Below, piece by piece: positions 41,701 through 49,337 of a stretch of 64,000 nt of DNA. How positions within the stretch are numbered: position 1 is the stretch's first letter; each line of letters opens with the position of its first letter. A program made the translations under genes and the position numbers. This DNA comes from Candidatus Magasanikbacteria bacterium RIFCSPHIGHO2_01_FULL_41_23 (GTDB taxonomy: Bacteria > Patescibacteria > ABY1 > Magasanikbacterales > UBA922). The stretch covers positions 1-64,000 of the forward strand of contig MFPT01000019.1 in assembly GCA_001782805.1 (NCBI GenBank). Direction: 5' to 3'. Below the pieces are notes generated by a model. The model made no database searches, was not told the DNA's origin, and saw only the letters and a program-made list of their open reading frames with translations.

Positions 41701-41781
41701 GGAAATTTTACGGCCACACCGAGTCAGTTTATTTGCAAACATTGTGATTTTCGGGATATTTGCGAATTTAGAGTTGGGTAA
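38770..41781 (+). CDS. UvrD/PcrA-type helicase fused to a PD-(D/E)XK nuclease
   Basis: 1003 residues. Helicase part: Walker A AGAGTGKTT (23-31), motif Ia, motif II LVDEFQDVN, motif III QSIYAFRGA, then LSAHGAKGLEFKYVFV and VATTRAKERLY (motifs V and VI). A linker near 700 (LSRSELVELSSQS) stems from a palindromic repeat. The C-terminal part has CPYQYKLAHIL, GRIDRVD, HIIDYKTG and CKHCDFRDIC: a RecB/AddB-type nuclease with a four-Cys iron-sulphur staple. This is a one-chain helicase-nuclease for double-strand break processing or related repair. ATG 38770 lies after a terminator; the earlier start would run through it. Confidence 0.93.
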   Translation: MNTLNQSQKEAIEYISNPLLIVAGAGTGKTTVITEKIAHLISFGLAKPEEILALTFTDKAANELLERVDARLELGYVDLQVSTFHKFCERLLQEYALDIGLPRQFKLITETDAWLLLRDKIYELGLGYYRPLGNPVKYISDLLRHFSKCKDELITPADYLAHAESVAHETGSETGDEKSRLTELANAYHAYNQLILQASGLDFGDLIFYSVQLLRTRPEILQKVNKQYKYILVDEFQDVNWAQYQLVKELARGGQLTVVGDDDQSIYAFRGASVSNILRFKDDYPTAKSIVLNANYRSRLEILDVAYRLIQNNNPDRLEVKLGLDKKLIASAEFGVLQKNQTVVTYLKAETIDAEVRGVIQEIISLKQNNPDTVWDDFAILARANNHLDPFIRGLEVAGISYEFLSAAGLYRQPIVLDAFSFFKIVHQTQENSALFRLLNLPCLNFDPHDTQKLLAVAKKKSLSYFEALALAPQWGLTSDGIKICAKLHGLLSAAVGKSNTDKPSNLLYSFLEESGYLQFLAHKENEGDRTIIRQIYQLQQFLETVTRFEETVPDPHVAHFVEYLNTILESGDEGGLYQPTDTPDSVNVLSAHGAKGLEFKYVFVVNMVEERFPTRRRGTGLEIPEELIHEHVPEGDYHLEEERRLFYVATTRAKERLYFSSAENYGGVRAKKVSRFLVEAGVVEETPKKEKPVVSLSRSELVELSSQSEPKKSVTDFAPPIMRPAKENPVVYELPKAFSFSQIKSYQTCPYQYKLAHILKLPTKSSFNFSFGQSMHATLQDFYTKVQTMNRAKQESLFSLPLVSAAIMSADSVKVPTLAELYKMYDAHWIPDWYENKKQRAEYYAKGKDILKKFYAAEDGRWTIPVSLEGWFKIKVGNYLVHGRIDRVDQASDGTLHIIDYKTGQAKETLTTEDKEQLLIYQIAAETLPEYRQIGKTGQLTFYYLNDILKTSFLGDPEDLEKIKGKITATIDQIYAGNFTATPSQFICKHCDFRDICEFRVG
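40868..40884. repeat. degenerate palindromic repeat in the helicase-nuclease linker
   Basis: GTGAGCTTGTCGAATTG, matching the reverse form CCTGAGCTTGTCGAAGG at most positions, in frame in a low-constraint linker. Confidence 0.6.
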
Positions 41782-41930
41782 AATTTTAAATATATAAAAA
41801 TATCTCGCACCAAAACTCGTCCGTCCTTCAGTCTGGTTTGCGAATATAGCACTTATTATCCTTAGCTGGCTCATACTGAAGGCGGACTCAAACATTGGTG
41901 CTCTATATTTTTATATATTTAAAATTTTAC
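41778..41930. repeat. family A long-hairpin element, copy 3
   Basis: Arms of 36 bases (41778-41813 and 41895-41930), complementary except for a three-base mismatch. Plus-strand reading: arm ending CACCAA, AAACTCG, stem TCCG-T-CCTTCAGT / ACTGAAGG-CGGA with one bulged T, CTCAAACA, arm starting TTGGTG. The arms share no sequence with the copies at 6656 and 31671, but the internal motifs and bulge do. The left arm overlaps the helicase stop codon. Confidence 0.85.
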
Positions 41931-41947
41931 AAAATTAAATAAAAAAT

Positions 41948-42469
41948 ATGATTTTATTTATTTACACCATCCTTTTCCTCCTGTACGTTCCCGTCCTCAT
42001 TTTCATGCTCTACACGCTCTACGCCATCGTAAAAGGCGCGCCATATGTGCCCCTGGCGCGAGAAAATGTGATGATTATGATTCAAACTGCTAAACTTAAA
42101 TCAACTGATATTTTTTTTGATTTGGGTTCGGGTGATGGTCGGCTGTTACGCGCGGCCGCGCCATTGGTAAAACAATGTGTGGGAATTGAAATTAATCCTT
42201 TATTGTATTATTGGAGTAGATTTTTGTGTCGGAATTATAAAAATATTACCATTAAACGTCAGGATTTATGGACAACTGATCTCCGTGAGATTAATGTCAT
42301 CAGTTTATTTTTCATTGCTCATAAAATGGATAAACTGGCGATTAAATTAAGTCGTGAGCTTAAAACCGGCGCACGTGTTGTTTCGTATGGTTTTAAATTT
42401 TCCTCATGGAAACCAACGGAAAAAAATGGAAAAGTATATTTATATATTTTTCCCGATTGCGTACTCTAG
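41948..42469 (+). CDS. FAM173-like protein lysine methyltransferase with N-terminal membrane helix
   Basis: 173 residues. One transmembrane helix (about 3-28), a GAPYVPLARENV segment, then SAM motif I FFDLGSGDGRLL (near 57-68), VGIEINPLLYYWSR and RQDLWTTDL, and C-terminal GARVVSYGFKFSSWKP. This order and wording match the FAM173 family (ANTKMT, ATPSCKMT), which in animals methylates lysines of the ADP carrier and of the ATP synthase c subunit. Bacterial members are poorly known. It is flanked by a family A element and a DciA-like gene. A target among membrane proteins is inferred, not shown. Confidence 0.78.
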   Translation: MILFIYTILFLLYVPVLIFMLYTLYAIVKGAPYVPLARENVMIMIQTAKLKSTDIFFDLGSGDGRLLRAAAPLVKQCVGIEINPLLYYWSRFLCRNYKNITIKRQDLWTTDLREINVISLFFIAHKMDKLAIKLSRELKTGARVVSYGFKFSSWKPTEKNGKVYLYIFPDCVL

Positions 42470-42508
42470 ACAAGTATGGTACTCTGCATATATCAATCTC
42501 TGTACTTT

Positions 42509-42805
42509 ATGACATTTACGCCACTTGGTGACACACTTAAAAATAAAATTGACAAAAATAGTATTCTTGGCCGTCAATTGGAATCAGCCGGATCAATTGA
42601 AGCCGCAGAAACAGTTTTGCGCGAAATGTTTGGAGATTTGGCTAATCAAGCCAAACCGCTATTTTTAAAAAATCGCACGCTAACCGTCAGTTGTGCCAGT
42701 TCAGCGATTGCTCAGGAAATCAGAGTAAATCAAGTAAAAATCGTGGAAAATATCAACGCGAAACTAGGAAAAAACGAAGTTGACCGTATTCGGTATTTGG
42801 CGTAG
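42509..42805 (+). CDS. DUF721/DciA-like protein
   Basis: 98 residues matching the DUF721 pattern: a helical start (TPLGDTLKNKIDKNSILGRQ), then FLKNRTLTVSCASSAIAQEIRVNQVKIVENIN with the beta-alpha KH-like core, and VDRIRYLA at the end. DciA proteins load the replicative helicase DnaB in bacteria without DnaC, and short versions are frequent in CPR. ATG 42509 gives the family start; earlier in-frame codons lack similarity. Confidence 0.78.
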   Translation: MTFTPLGDTLKNKIDKNSILGRQLESAGSIEAAETVLREMFGDLANQAKPLFLKNRTLTVSCASSAIAQEIRVNQVKIVENINAKLGKNEVDRIRYLA

Positions 42806-42827
42806 AATAGTTGGATAATACCGCGTT

Positions 42828-43247
42828 ATGACCATCCGTCACTACTTAATAACTATGGCCTTGGCCACACTTTTGTGTTGGCTGTCTTGGATTTTGGTAC
42901 TTATAAATATCGATCCTTTTGTGGCGAATCTTTTTGGGTTAGGATTTTTTTATGTCAGTTTTTTCTTTTCATTAATCGGCACTACGGCTCTTGGTTTATT
43001 TTTTATGTATCAGCATCGTTGGCAGAACAAGGCGCCATTGTTTGCCTATGTGGCGAAAAGTTTTCGGGAAGCCATATTTGTATCCGGATTTCTTACTCTC
43101 GCGATTTTTTTGCAGGGAGAACAATGGTTGAATTGGTGGACAGGATCACTCTTGGCCGCAGGATTTATTTTGTTTTTGTCATTAATAATGTCCTTGGCTC
43201 CGCGACACGAAGCCCGCTCTGATTACTCACCAAATAATTTTGTTTAG
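42828..43247 (+). CDS. conserved small membrane protein of unknown function
   Basis: 139 residues with four hydrophobic segments (about 8-30, 38-60, 84-100 and 108-128). The loop YVAKSFREAIFVSGFLTLAI, with Ser-Phe-Arg-Glu-Ala, resembles small membrane proteins I associate with CPR genomes, but no function is known to me. It lies between the DciA-like gene and proS, whose start is two bases past its stop, so it may belong to the same transcript. Confidence 0.65.
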   Translation: MTIRHYLITMALATLLCWLSWILVLINIDPFVANLFGLGFFYVSFFFSLIGTTALGLFFMYQHRWQNKAPLFAYVAKSFREAIFVSGFLTLAIFLQGEQWLNWWTGSLLAAGFILFLSLIMSLAPRHEARSDYSPNNFV

Positions 43248-43248
43248 T

Positions 43249-44493
43249 ATGCGTCAATCCCAATTATTTACCAAAACGCAAAAGCAAGTTTCCGAAGAAG
43301 AAGTCAGTGTGAACGCCCAATTATTAATGCGTGCCGGTTTTGTGGATCGTTTATTCGCCGGAGTTTATACCATGTTGCCGCTTGGTTTGCGCGTGCTCGC
43401 TAAAATTGAAAATATTATTCGCGCAGAAATGAATCGTGTTGGCGGACAAGAAGTCTTGATGCCTGCTTTGCATCCCAAAGAAAATTGGTTGGCAACTGGT
43501 CGTTGGGATGCGCTTGATGTATTATTTAAATTAAATGGCAGTGGGGATAAAGAATATGCACTCGGCGCGTCGCACGAAGAAGTCGTGACTCCGCTGGTAA
43601 AAAAATTTGCGTTTTCGTATAAGGATTTGCCGCAAGCTGTCTACCAAATTCAAACTAAATTTCGCAATGAAGCGCGGGCGAAATCCGGAATTTTGCGCGG
43701 ACGTGAATTTCGCATGAAAGACATGTATTCATTTCACCACAATCAGGCTGATTTGGACGAATATTATAGCCAAATGATTGAAGCTTATTGGCGCGTTTAC
43801 ACCCGATGCGGAATTCGCGAACAAACTTATTTGACGTTTGCCTCGGGCGGGACTTTTTCCCAATATTCGCATGAATATCAAACCGTCACGAATGCTGGGG
43901 AAGATTTGATTTATGTTTGCGACCAATGCCAGATTGCCATCAATCAAGAAATTATTGCGGATACCAATAATGCTTGCGGTCAATGTAAAAATACTGATTT
44001 GCGCCAAGTGAAAGCGATTGAAGTCGGTAATATTTTTAAATTGGGTACCAAGTATAGCGCGCCATTTAATTTTACTTATACTGATGAAAATAATACGTCA
44101 CAGCCGGTGATAATGGGTTGTTATGGCATTGGTCCATCACGCGTTATGGGAACAATTGTGGAAGTTCATCACGATGACAAAGGTATAATTTGGCCGGCGG
44201 AAGTGGCTCCATTTACCATTCACTTAATTTCATTGTGCCAAACAAGTAATGATGTGACCATGGCCAATGAATTATATAAAAAATTAACTGATGCGGGTAT
44301 CGAAGTTTTATATGATGATCGGCCGGACGCGCGCGCTGGTGAAAAATTCGCTGACAGCGATTTGTTGGGAATTCCTTTGCGCGTTATTGTCAGTGCGAAA
44401 ACTATCGCTGCGCACACAGTAGAAGTAAAGCCGCGATCCAGCGCTGAATCAAGTTTGACTCCATTGACTGAATTTTTAGCTCGCTATGTTTAA
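43249..44493 (+). CDS. proS: prolyl-tRNA synthetase lacking the INS editing domain
   Basis: 414 residues, class II synthetase joining proline to tRNA-Pro. Motif 1 region GVYTMLPLGLRVLAKIENIIR, motif 2 FRNEARAKSGILRGREFRMKD, motif 3 GIGPSRVMG and a C-terminal anticodon-binding domain (FTIHLISLCQTS.., YDDRPDARAGEKFADSDLLG) are intact. The 180-residue INS editing domain of typical bacterial ProRS is replaced by about 45 residues with two CxxC pairs (CDQC and CGQC), which may bind zinc. Such short forms misacylate alanine unless a separate YbaK/ProX editor exists. ATG 43249 is preferred to TTG 43240. Confidence 0.94.
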   Translation: MRQSQLFTKTQKQVSEEEVSVNAQLLMRAGFVDRLFAGVYTMLPLGLRVLAKIENIIRAEMNRVGGQEVLMPALHPKENWLATGRWDALDVLFKLNGSGDKEYALGASHEEVVTPLVKKFAFSYKDLPQAVYQIQTKFRNEARAKSGILRGREFRMKDMYSFHHNQADLDEYYSQMIEAYWRVYTRCGIREQTYLTFASGGTFSQYSHEYQTVTNAGEDLIYVCDQCQIAINQEIIADTNNACGQCKNTDLRQVKAIEVGNIFKLGTKYSAPFNFTYTDENNTSQPVIMGCYGIGPSRVMGTIVEVHHDDKGIIWPAEVAPFTIHLISLCQTSNDVTMANELYKKLTDAGIEVLYDDRPDARAGEKFADSDLLGIPLRVIVSAKTIAAHTVEVKPRSSAESSLTPLTEFLARYV

Positions 44494-45535
44494 ATTTTGG
44501 CAAAGAAATGGCAAGGATCTTGGTGTTGATTTAGGTACGGCCAACACGCGCATTTATACGACTGAAAAAGGAATTACCATCGATGAACCAACTGTTGTGG
44601 CGGTGAACACCAAAACCGAACAGATTTTGGCAGTAGGTGATGAAGCCAAGCAAATGTTGGGCAAGACTCCACCTCATATTTTGGTTACTCGGCCATTGCA
44701 ACACGGCATTATTTCCGATTATGAAGTCGCAGAAAAATTATTGCGTTATTTTATTGATAAAGTTCATGATGGCGGATTGTCCATGCTGTCCCGTCCGCGC
44801 GTAATTGTTGGCGTGCCGCTTAACGTGACCGAAGTGGAAGCCAAAGCAGTTGAAGATGCGATTATAGGGGCCGGAGCGCGCGAGGTTTTTATTGTCCAAG
44901 AACCAATTCTCGCCGCTATTGGCGGTCGAATGCCGATTGAAGATCCGGTCGGTAATTTATTGGTGGATATTGGCGCCGGTAAAACCGAAATCGCGGTCAT
45001 TTCTCTGCATGGAATCGTGACCTGGAAATCAACTCCTATTGCCGGCGAAGAAATGAACAAAAATATTGTCCAATATGCGCGCGAAGTTTTTAATTTATTT
45101 GTGGGTGAAGCGCACGCTGAATACATTAAAATGAAAGTAGGCGCTTTGGTTGCAGGCGGGGAAATTTTGCAAATTCCCATGCGTGGTCGCGATGTTATGT
45201 CCGGTCTTCCTAAAGAAGTAATTATCACTGACGCGCATATTCGCGAAGCGCTTGATCGTTCAGTGCGTACGATTATTGATCATATTAAAATGACTCTGGA
45301 AGTTACGCCTCCGGAATTAACAGCTGATATTCATGAGCGCGGAATGCTTTTGACCGGTGGTGGCGCGCTTATTTCCGGTCTTGATCGATTGATCGCGCAG
45401 GCCACCGATATTCCCGTACGCATTGCGGATGATCCGCTTTCGGCTGTAGTGCGAGGGACGGCTGTTCTTCTGGAAAATTCAGTTCTCCTTCATTTGGTTC
45501 GTTTGCCTTCGGCTCGCCAATCCATTCGTTCCTAA
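44486..45535 (+). CDS. mreB: rod shape-determining protein MreB
   Basis: 349 residues, bacterial actin that guides side-wall peptidoglycan synthesis. Phosphate-1 LGVDLGTANTRIYT, phosphate-2 LLVDIGAGKTEIAVISL and adenosine motif LLTGGGALISGLDRLI are present. Length is usual. It overlaps the end of proS by eight bases and starts the mreB-mreC-mreD-mrdA operon. Confidence 0.97.
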   Translation: MFKFWQRNGKDLGVDLGTANTRIYTTEKGITIDEPTVVAVNTKTEQILAVGDEAKQMLGKTPPHILVTRPLQHGIISDYEVAEKLLRYFIDKVHDGGLSMLSRPRVIVGVPLNVTEVEAKAVEDAIIGAGAREVFIVQEPILAAIGGRMPIEDPVGNLLVDIGAGKTEIAVISLHGIVTWKSTPIAGEEMNKNIVQYAREVFNLFVGEAHAEYIKMKVGALVAGGEILQIPMRGRDVMSGLPKEVIITDAHIREALDRSVRTIIDHIKMTLEVTPPELTADIHERGMLLTGGGALISGLDRLIAQATDIPVRIADDPLSAVVRGTAVLLENSVLLHLVRLPSARQSIRS

Positions 45536-45544
45536 TTTTTTAAT

Positions 45545-46297
45545 ATGCGACGTCGCTTAGTTACGGCGTTAATGATTATCGCAGTGTTGCTGCTGTTGAT
45601 TTTTTTGCGTAAGTATGGTTATCTTAATTTTTTTGAAAGCACTGTTCGTCTGGTAACTGATACGGTTTTAAAAAAAATGTATCAAGCCTCAATCACGGCG
45701 GAAATGGTTGAAAAAAATAACTCGGTTGAATTAACGGCCTGCATTGCCGAGGATACTAAAATTCGTTTGCTGGAAGAAGAAAATACCAATTTGCGTGATC
45801 AATTAAAATTTTCTGAAAAAAATAATGTCAGTCTTGGCGCGGATGTGATTGGTCGTGATTTGGATCCGCTTGGTACAACGCTGATTATCAATCGCGGTGT
45901 CAGCGATCGTGTGGCAATCAATCAGCCGGTAATTTTGGGAAATGGTTTTTTGATTGGAAAAATAGTTCGTGTTGAAGCGCATACGGCCGTAGTTCGTCTT
46001 TTGAGTGATTATCAAAGTAAAGTTGCGGCCACAGTAATGAATCGGGAAAAAAGTTTGGGTTTGGTGATTGGTGGTTATGGTCTAACCATTAAATTGGATT
46101 TGATTCCGCAAAATGAAGTTATTCAACCGGGCGATGTCATCATCACTTCCGGTTTGGAGGCGGGGATTCCGCGTGGTTTGGTGATTGGCATGGTTGAAGT
46201 CGTGGAAAAAAAACCGCAAGAACCATTTCAGCAAGCGGTTCTTAAAACCAGCGCTGATCTGCACAATATAAGTGTAGTTTCAATAATTTTTAATTAA
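45545..46297 (+). CDS. mreC: rod shape-determining protein MreC
   Basis: 250 residues: a single N-terminal transmembrane helix (about 5-25), a coiled coil (about 55-95) and the paired beta domain with ADVIGRDLDPLGTTLIINRGVSDRV, GNGFLIGKIVRV and the end GDVIITSGLEAGIPRGLVIG. It links MreB and the PBP2-RodA pair. Gene order and short spacing confirm the assignment. Confidence 0.93.
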   Translation: MRRRLVTALMIIAVLLLLIFLRKYGYLNFFESTVRLVTDTVLKKMYQASITAEMVEKNNSVELTACIAEDTKIRLLEEENTNLRDQLKFSEKNNVSLGADVIGRDLDPLGTTLIINRGVSDRVAINQPVILGNGFLIGKIVRVEAHTAVVRLLSDYQSKVAATVMNREKSLGLVIGGYGLTIKLDLIPQNEVIQPGDVIITSGLEAGIPRGLVIGMVEVVEKKPQEPFQQAVLKTSADLHNISVVSIIFN

Positions 46298-46300
46298 GTT

Positions 46301-46843
46301 ATGAAGCATAGTTTTATTTTTTTGCCGTTATGGCTTTTGGCTGTGCCACTTCTGTTCTTTTTGCATGTGGCCGTGATTATTTTTTTGCCGTATCCATTTT
46401 CAGAAATTAATGTGCTGGCCACTGCCGTTGTAATGGCCGTAATAATTACGGAAAGCGGAGCGGTAGTGTGGTGGACATTTTGTCTTTTTTATCTTTTTGA
46501 TTGGTATACAGTGGGACCGTTTGGTTTGGTATTGTCAGCCGCGGTTTTAGCGGCACTTGTTTTATTTTGGTTGTATCGCGGTATATTATCTAATCGCGAA
46601 TTTTGGTCAGCGGCTATTTTGGTCGCGGTATTTTTGATTTTTTTCAGAATTTTCAGCGCCGGATTTTTCTGGTTGCGCGCTGTTGATCAGTCCGGTCTTA
46701 TCGCGTCGTTATTTCGCAGCGTGACTGTCGAAATTTTTGTCACGGCTTCTTTTGTGTCAGTTTGGTATTTACTGCTGGCGCGCTTTTTGCCCAGTTTAAA
46801 AGTAACTCATGCCAAACGTATGAATCTCTATGCCAAAAACTGA
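46301..46843 (+). CDS. mreD: rod shape-determining protein MreD
   Basis: 180 residues with five to six hydrophobic segments, matching MreD in size and place rather than by strong motifs. It lies three bases after mreC and overlaps the PBP2 gene by 14 bases. MreD is part of the elongation complex in the inner membrane. Confidence 0.85.
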   Translation: MKHSFIFLPLWLLAVPLLFFLHVAVIIFLPYPFSEINVLATAVVMAVIITESGAVVWWTFCLFYLFDWYTVGPFGLVLSAAVLAALVLFWLYRGILSNREFWSAAILVAVFLIFFRIFSAGFFWLRAVDQSGLIASLFRSVTVEIFVTASFVSVWYLLLARFLPSLKVTHAKRMNLYAKN

Positions 46844-48743
46844 TTGGGTTGAAGATTCTTATCAGCCGAATCTTCTTGAACAAACTAAAGATTTTATTAC
46901 TCGAGGCACTTCTCATGTCGGCAGTAGTTTAGGGAAAAATCGTTTAAATTGGCTTTTGGCGTTGACTCTAACGCTATTATTTTTGTTAGGTTTGCGATTA
47001 GTTTGGCTGCAAATATGGCGTGGCGATGAGTATCGTTTGTTGGCTATCAATAATAGCGAGCGCATTATTCCAATTCCGGCTGAACGTGGTCTTTTGTTCG
47101 ATCGCCATGGTAAGCAATTGGTGGATAATGTGCCGAGTTTTTCCTTATATTTATTACCTCAGGATTTGCCTCGAGATTCGACAGCTCGTCAATATATTAT
47201 TGACCAAGCGGCCAGCCTAAGCAATAAAAGCCAGACGGAAATTAAAGAATTAATTGATCAATATAAAAGTTACAGTCAGGATTCAATTGTGATTAAAGAG
47301 GACATTGATTATGAAACTGCTTTACAATTGCAAGTTGCGAGCACGGATATTCCCAGTATTTTTATTGCGCAAGGCAGTAAGCGTTGGTATGGGATGCATT
47401 CTGCCACTTCCAGCACAGCTTTGCCCAGTTCTTTATCGCATATACTTGGTTATACGGGCAAACTGGACGCTGCTGAGTTGAAAAAATTGTATAGTCAAGG
47501 ATATATACCAACTGATTCAATTGGCAAAACCGGAATTGAAAAAGAATATGAATCAAATGTGCGCGGAGTTAATGGCCGTCGACGCTTGCAAGTCAACGCG
47601 CGCGGCAAAGAACAGGCGGTTTTGGGTGAAATCGCTGCCGTATCCGGCGCTCAGCTGGAGTTAACGATTGATCTTCTTTATCAGGAAAAATTACAGAATA
47701 TAATGCAATCTTCTTTGGAAAAGGCAGGAAAAAGTCGAGCGGCAGGCATTGTTACCAATCTCAAGGGAGAAATTTTGGCATTGGTAAGTCTGCCCACTTT
47801 TGATGATAATGATTTTTCCGGCGGTATTTCCACCACTACGTACAAAAAATATCTTGAAGATGAAAATCATCCGTTATTTAATCGGGCAATTTCTGGTCTC
47901 TATCCTTCCGGTTCAACAATTAAACCGGTCGTAGCCGCCGCCGCGTTGGAAGAACATATAATCGATCGCTCCACCACTTTTTTGAGTACAGGCGGAGTAC
48001 AAGTGGGGCAGTGGTTTTTTCCTGATTGGAAAGCGGGCGGTCATGGAATAACGAATGTCACCAAGTCACTCGCGTGGTCAGTTAATACATTTTATTATTA
48101 TATTGGCGGCGGTTTTCAGACGTTTAATGGTTTAGGCGCAGACCGTTTGGCTGGATATTTACGTCGGTTTGGTTTGGGAAGTATTTTGGGAATTGATTTG
48201 CCCGGCGAGTCAGCCGGTTTTGTTCCAACTAAAGCTTGGAAAGAAGAGCGCAAAAATGAGCCATGGTATATTGGAGATACCTACAATTTGTCAATTGGCC
48301 AAGGTGATTTGTTAGTAACACCGTTGCAAATTGCGGCGCAAACTTTGGCCATTGCCAATGGCGGAACATTGTATGTTCCTAGCGTTGGTAAAACATTAAT
48401 TAATCCTATTACCGGAGAACGGCATGATTTTAAGCCCAAAGTTCTTCGTACTTCTTTGGCCAGTTCGGAAACAATAAATATTATTCGCAGTGGTATGCGT
48501 GACTGTGTGGTTTATGGTTCATGCAGTCAGCTTGGTTCATTGCTATTTTCCAGTGCCGGTAAAACCGGTACAGCCCAATGGAACCAAGCCAAGGAAAATC
48601 ACGCGTGGTTTACTTCGTTTGCTCCATTTGATAAGCCGGAAATTACTGTAACTATTTTAGTGGAAGAAGGCGGAGAAGGAAGTCGTATTTCCTTACCGAT
48701 TGCCAAGGAGTTTTATGCTTGGTGGTGGAAAGAATCCCGATAA
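46830..48743 (+). CDS. mrdA: penicillin-binding protein 2 (elongation transpeptidase)
   Basis: 637 residues. One N-terminal transmembrane helix (about 45-65), the dimerisation domain with PIPAERGLLFDRHG, and a transpeptidase domain with the active Ser in SGSTIK (S362 and K365), SVN (in AWSVNTFYYYIG) and KTG (SSAGKTGTAQ). It cross-links peptidoglycan during elongation together with RodA, which is not in this window. Last gene of the mre operon. Confidence 0.95.
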   Translation: MPKTDWVEDSYQPNLLEQTKDFITRGTSHVGSSLGKNRLNWLLALTLTLLFLLGLRLVWLQIWRGDEYRLLAINNSERIIPIPAERGLLFDRHGKQLVDNVPSFSLYLLPQDLPRDSTARQYIIDQAASLSNKSQTEIKELIDQYKSYSQDSIVIKEDIDYETALQLQVASTDIPSIFIAQGSKRWYGMHSATSSTALPSSLSHILGYTGKLDAAELKKLYSQGYIPTDSIGKTGIEKEYESNVRGVNGRRRLQVNARGKEQAVLGEIAAVSGAQLELTIDLLYQEKLQNIMQSSLEKAGKSRAAGIVTNLKGEILALVSLPTFDDNDFSGGISTTTYKKYLEDENHPLFNRAISGLYPSGSTIKPVVAAAALEEHIIDRSTTFLSTGGVQVGQWFFPDWKAGGHGITNVTKSLAWSVNTFYYYIGGGFQTFNGLGADRLAGYLRRFGLGSILGIDLPGESAGFVPTKAWKEERKNEPWYIGDTYNLSIGQGDLLVTPLQIAAQTLAIANGGTLYVPSVGKTLINPITGERHDFKPKVLRTSLASSETINIIRSGMRDCVVYGSCSQLGSLLFSSAGKTGTAQWNQAKENHAWFTSFAPFDKPEITVTILVEEGGEGSRISLPIAKEFYAWWWKESR

Positions 48744-48754
48744 TACTAGGATTC

Positions 48755-48783
48755 TTGACCCGGAGGACAAATTTCGCTATGAT
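48755..48783 (+). promoter_or_regulatory. promoter of greA
   Basis: TTGACC at 48755-48760, 17-base spacer, TATGAT at 48778-48783. A hairpin ATATCCG/CGGATAT lies in the leader of about 53 bases. Confidence 0.6.
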
Positions 48784-48842
48784 TACTATATCCGCTATAT
48801 TAGACGGATATATTTTAAGTTTAAATAATCGCAGTGGTTTTT

Positions 48843-49316
48843 ATGTCAGCTCCTCAATATATGAGTTTGGAAAAGTTGTCTGCTCTACGCGCTGAATCAA
48901 CTGAAATCAAAAGTGTGAAAATTCCTTTAATTGCTCGTCGCATTGATGAAGCTAGGCAAATGGGTGATTTGTCCGAGAACGCGGAATATCACGCGGCACG
49001 CGAAGAAATGTCTTGGGCGCGCGCTCGATTTGAAGAATTATCATTTATTTTGGAAAACGCGATTGTGATTGAAGAGGCTCAAAACACTGCCAAAAAAGGA
49101 GCTACCGTACAGCTTGGTTCAACTATTATCGTCTCTATTAATAATAAAGAAAAAACATATATGATTGTTGGTGCTCAAGAGGCTGATCCGGGAGCTGGAA
49201 AAATTTCCAATGAATCTCCGCTGGGTCAGGCTTTTTTAGGCAAAGCCAAAGGTGACCCGGTTGAAGTAAAAGTCCCGTCAGGCATGCAGGTCTATACCAT
49301 TACTGAAATAAAATAA
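48843..49316 (+). CDS. greA: transcription elongation factor GreA
   Basis: 157 residues. N-terminal coiled coil with the acidic tip GDLSENAEYHAAREE (near 42-56), whose Asp and Glu coordinate Mg in the polymerase, and a C-terminal FKBP-like domain with ISNESPLGQAFLGKAKGDPVEV. It rescues stalled RNA polymerase by promoting cleavage of backtracked RNA. ATG 48843 is used; an in-frame upstream GTG-like start adds only three residues. Confidence 0.95.
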   Translation: MSAPQYMSLEKLSALRAESTEIKSVKIPLIARRIDEARQMGDLSENAEYHAAREEMSWARARFEELSFILENAIVIEEAQNTAKKGATVQLGSTIIVSINNKEKTYMIVGAQEADPGAGKISNESPLGQAFLGKAKGDPVEVKVPSGMQVYTITEIK

Positions 49317-49337
49317 TAATTTGGCATTTTAATTACT

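Noticed and set aside
41778..41930. Family A elements as ordinary insertion sequences or group II introns
   Set aside because: They are only about 150 bp, contain no reading frame, and show no obvious target duplication; outer arms differ between copies, which terminal repeats of one active element would not.
42875..43222. Second frame overlapping the small membrane protein
   Set aside because: It starts inside the better-supported frame and shows no family resemblance; the chosen frame has clean transmembrane segments and fits the spacing to proS.
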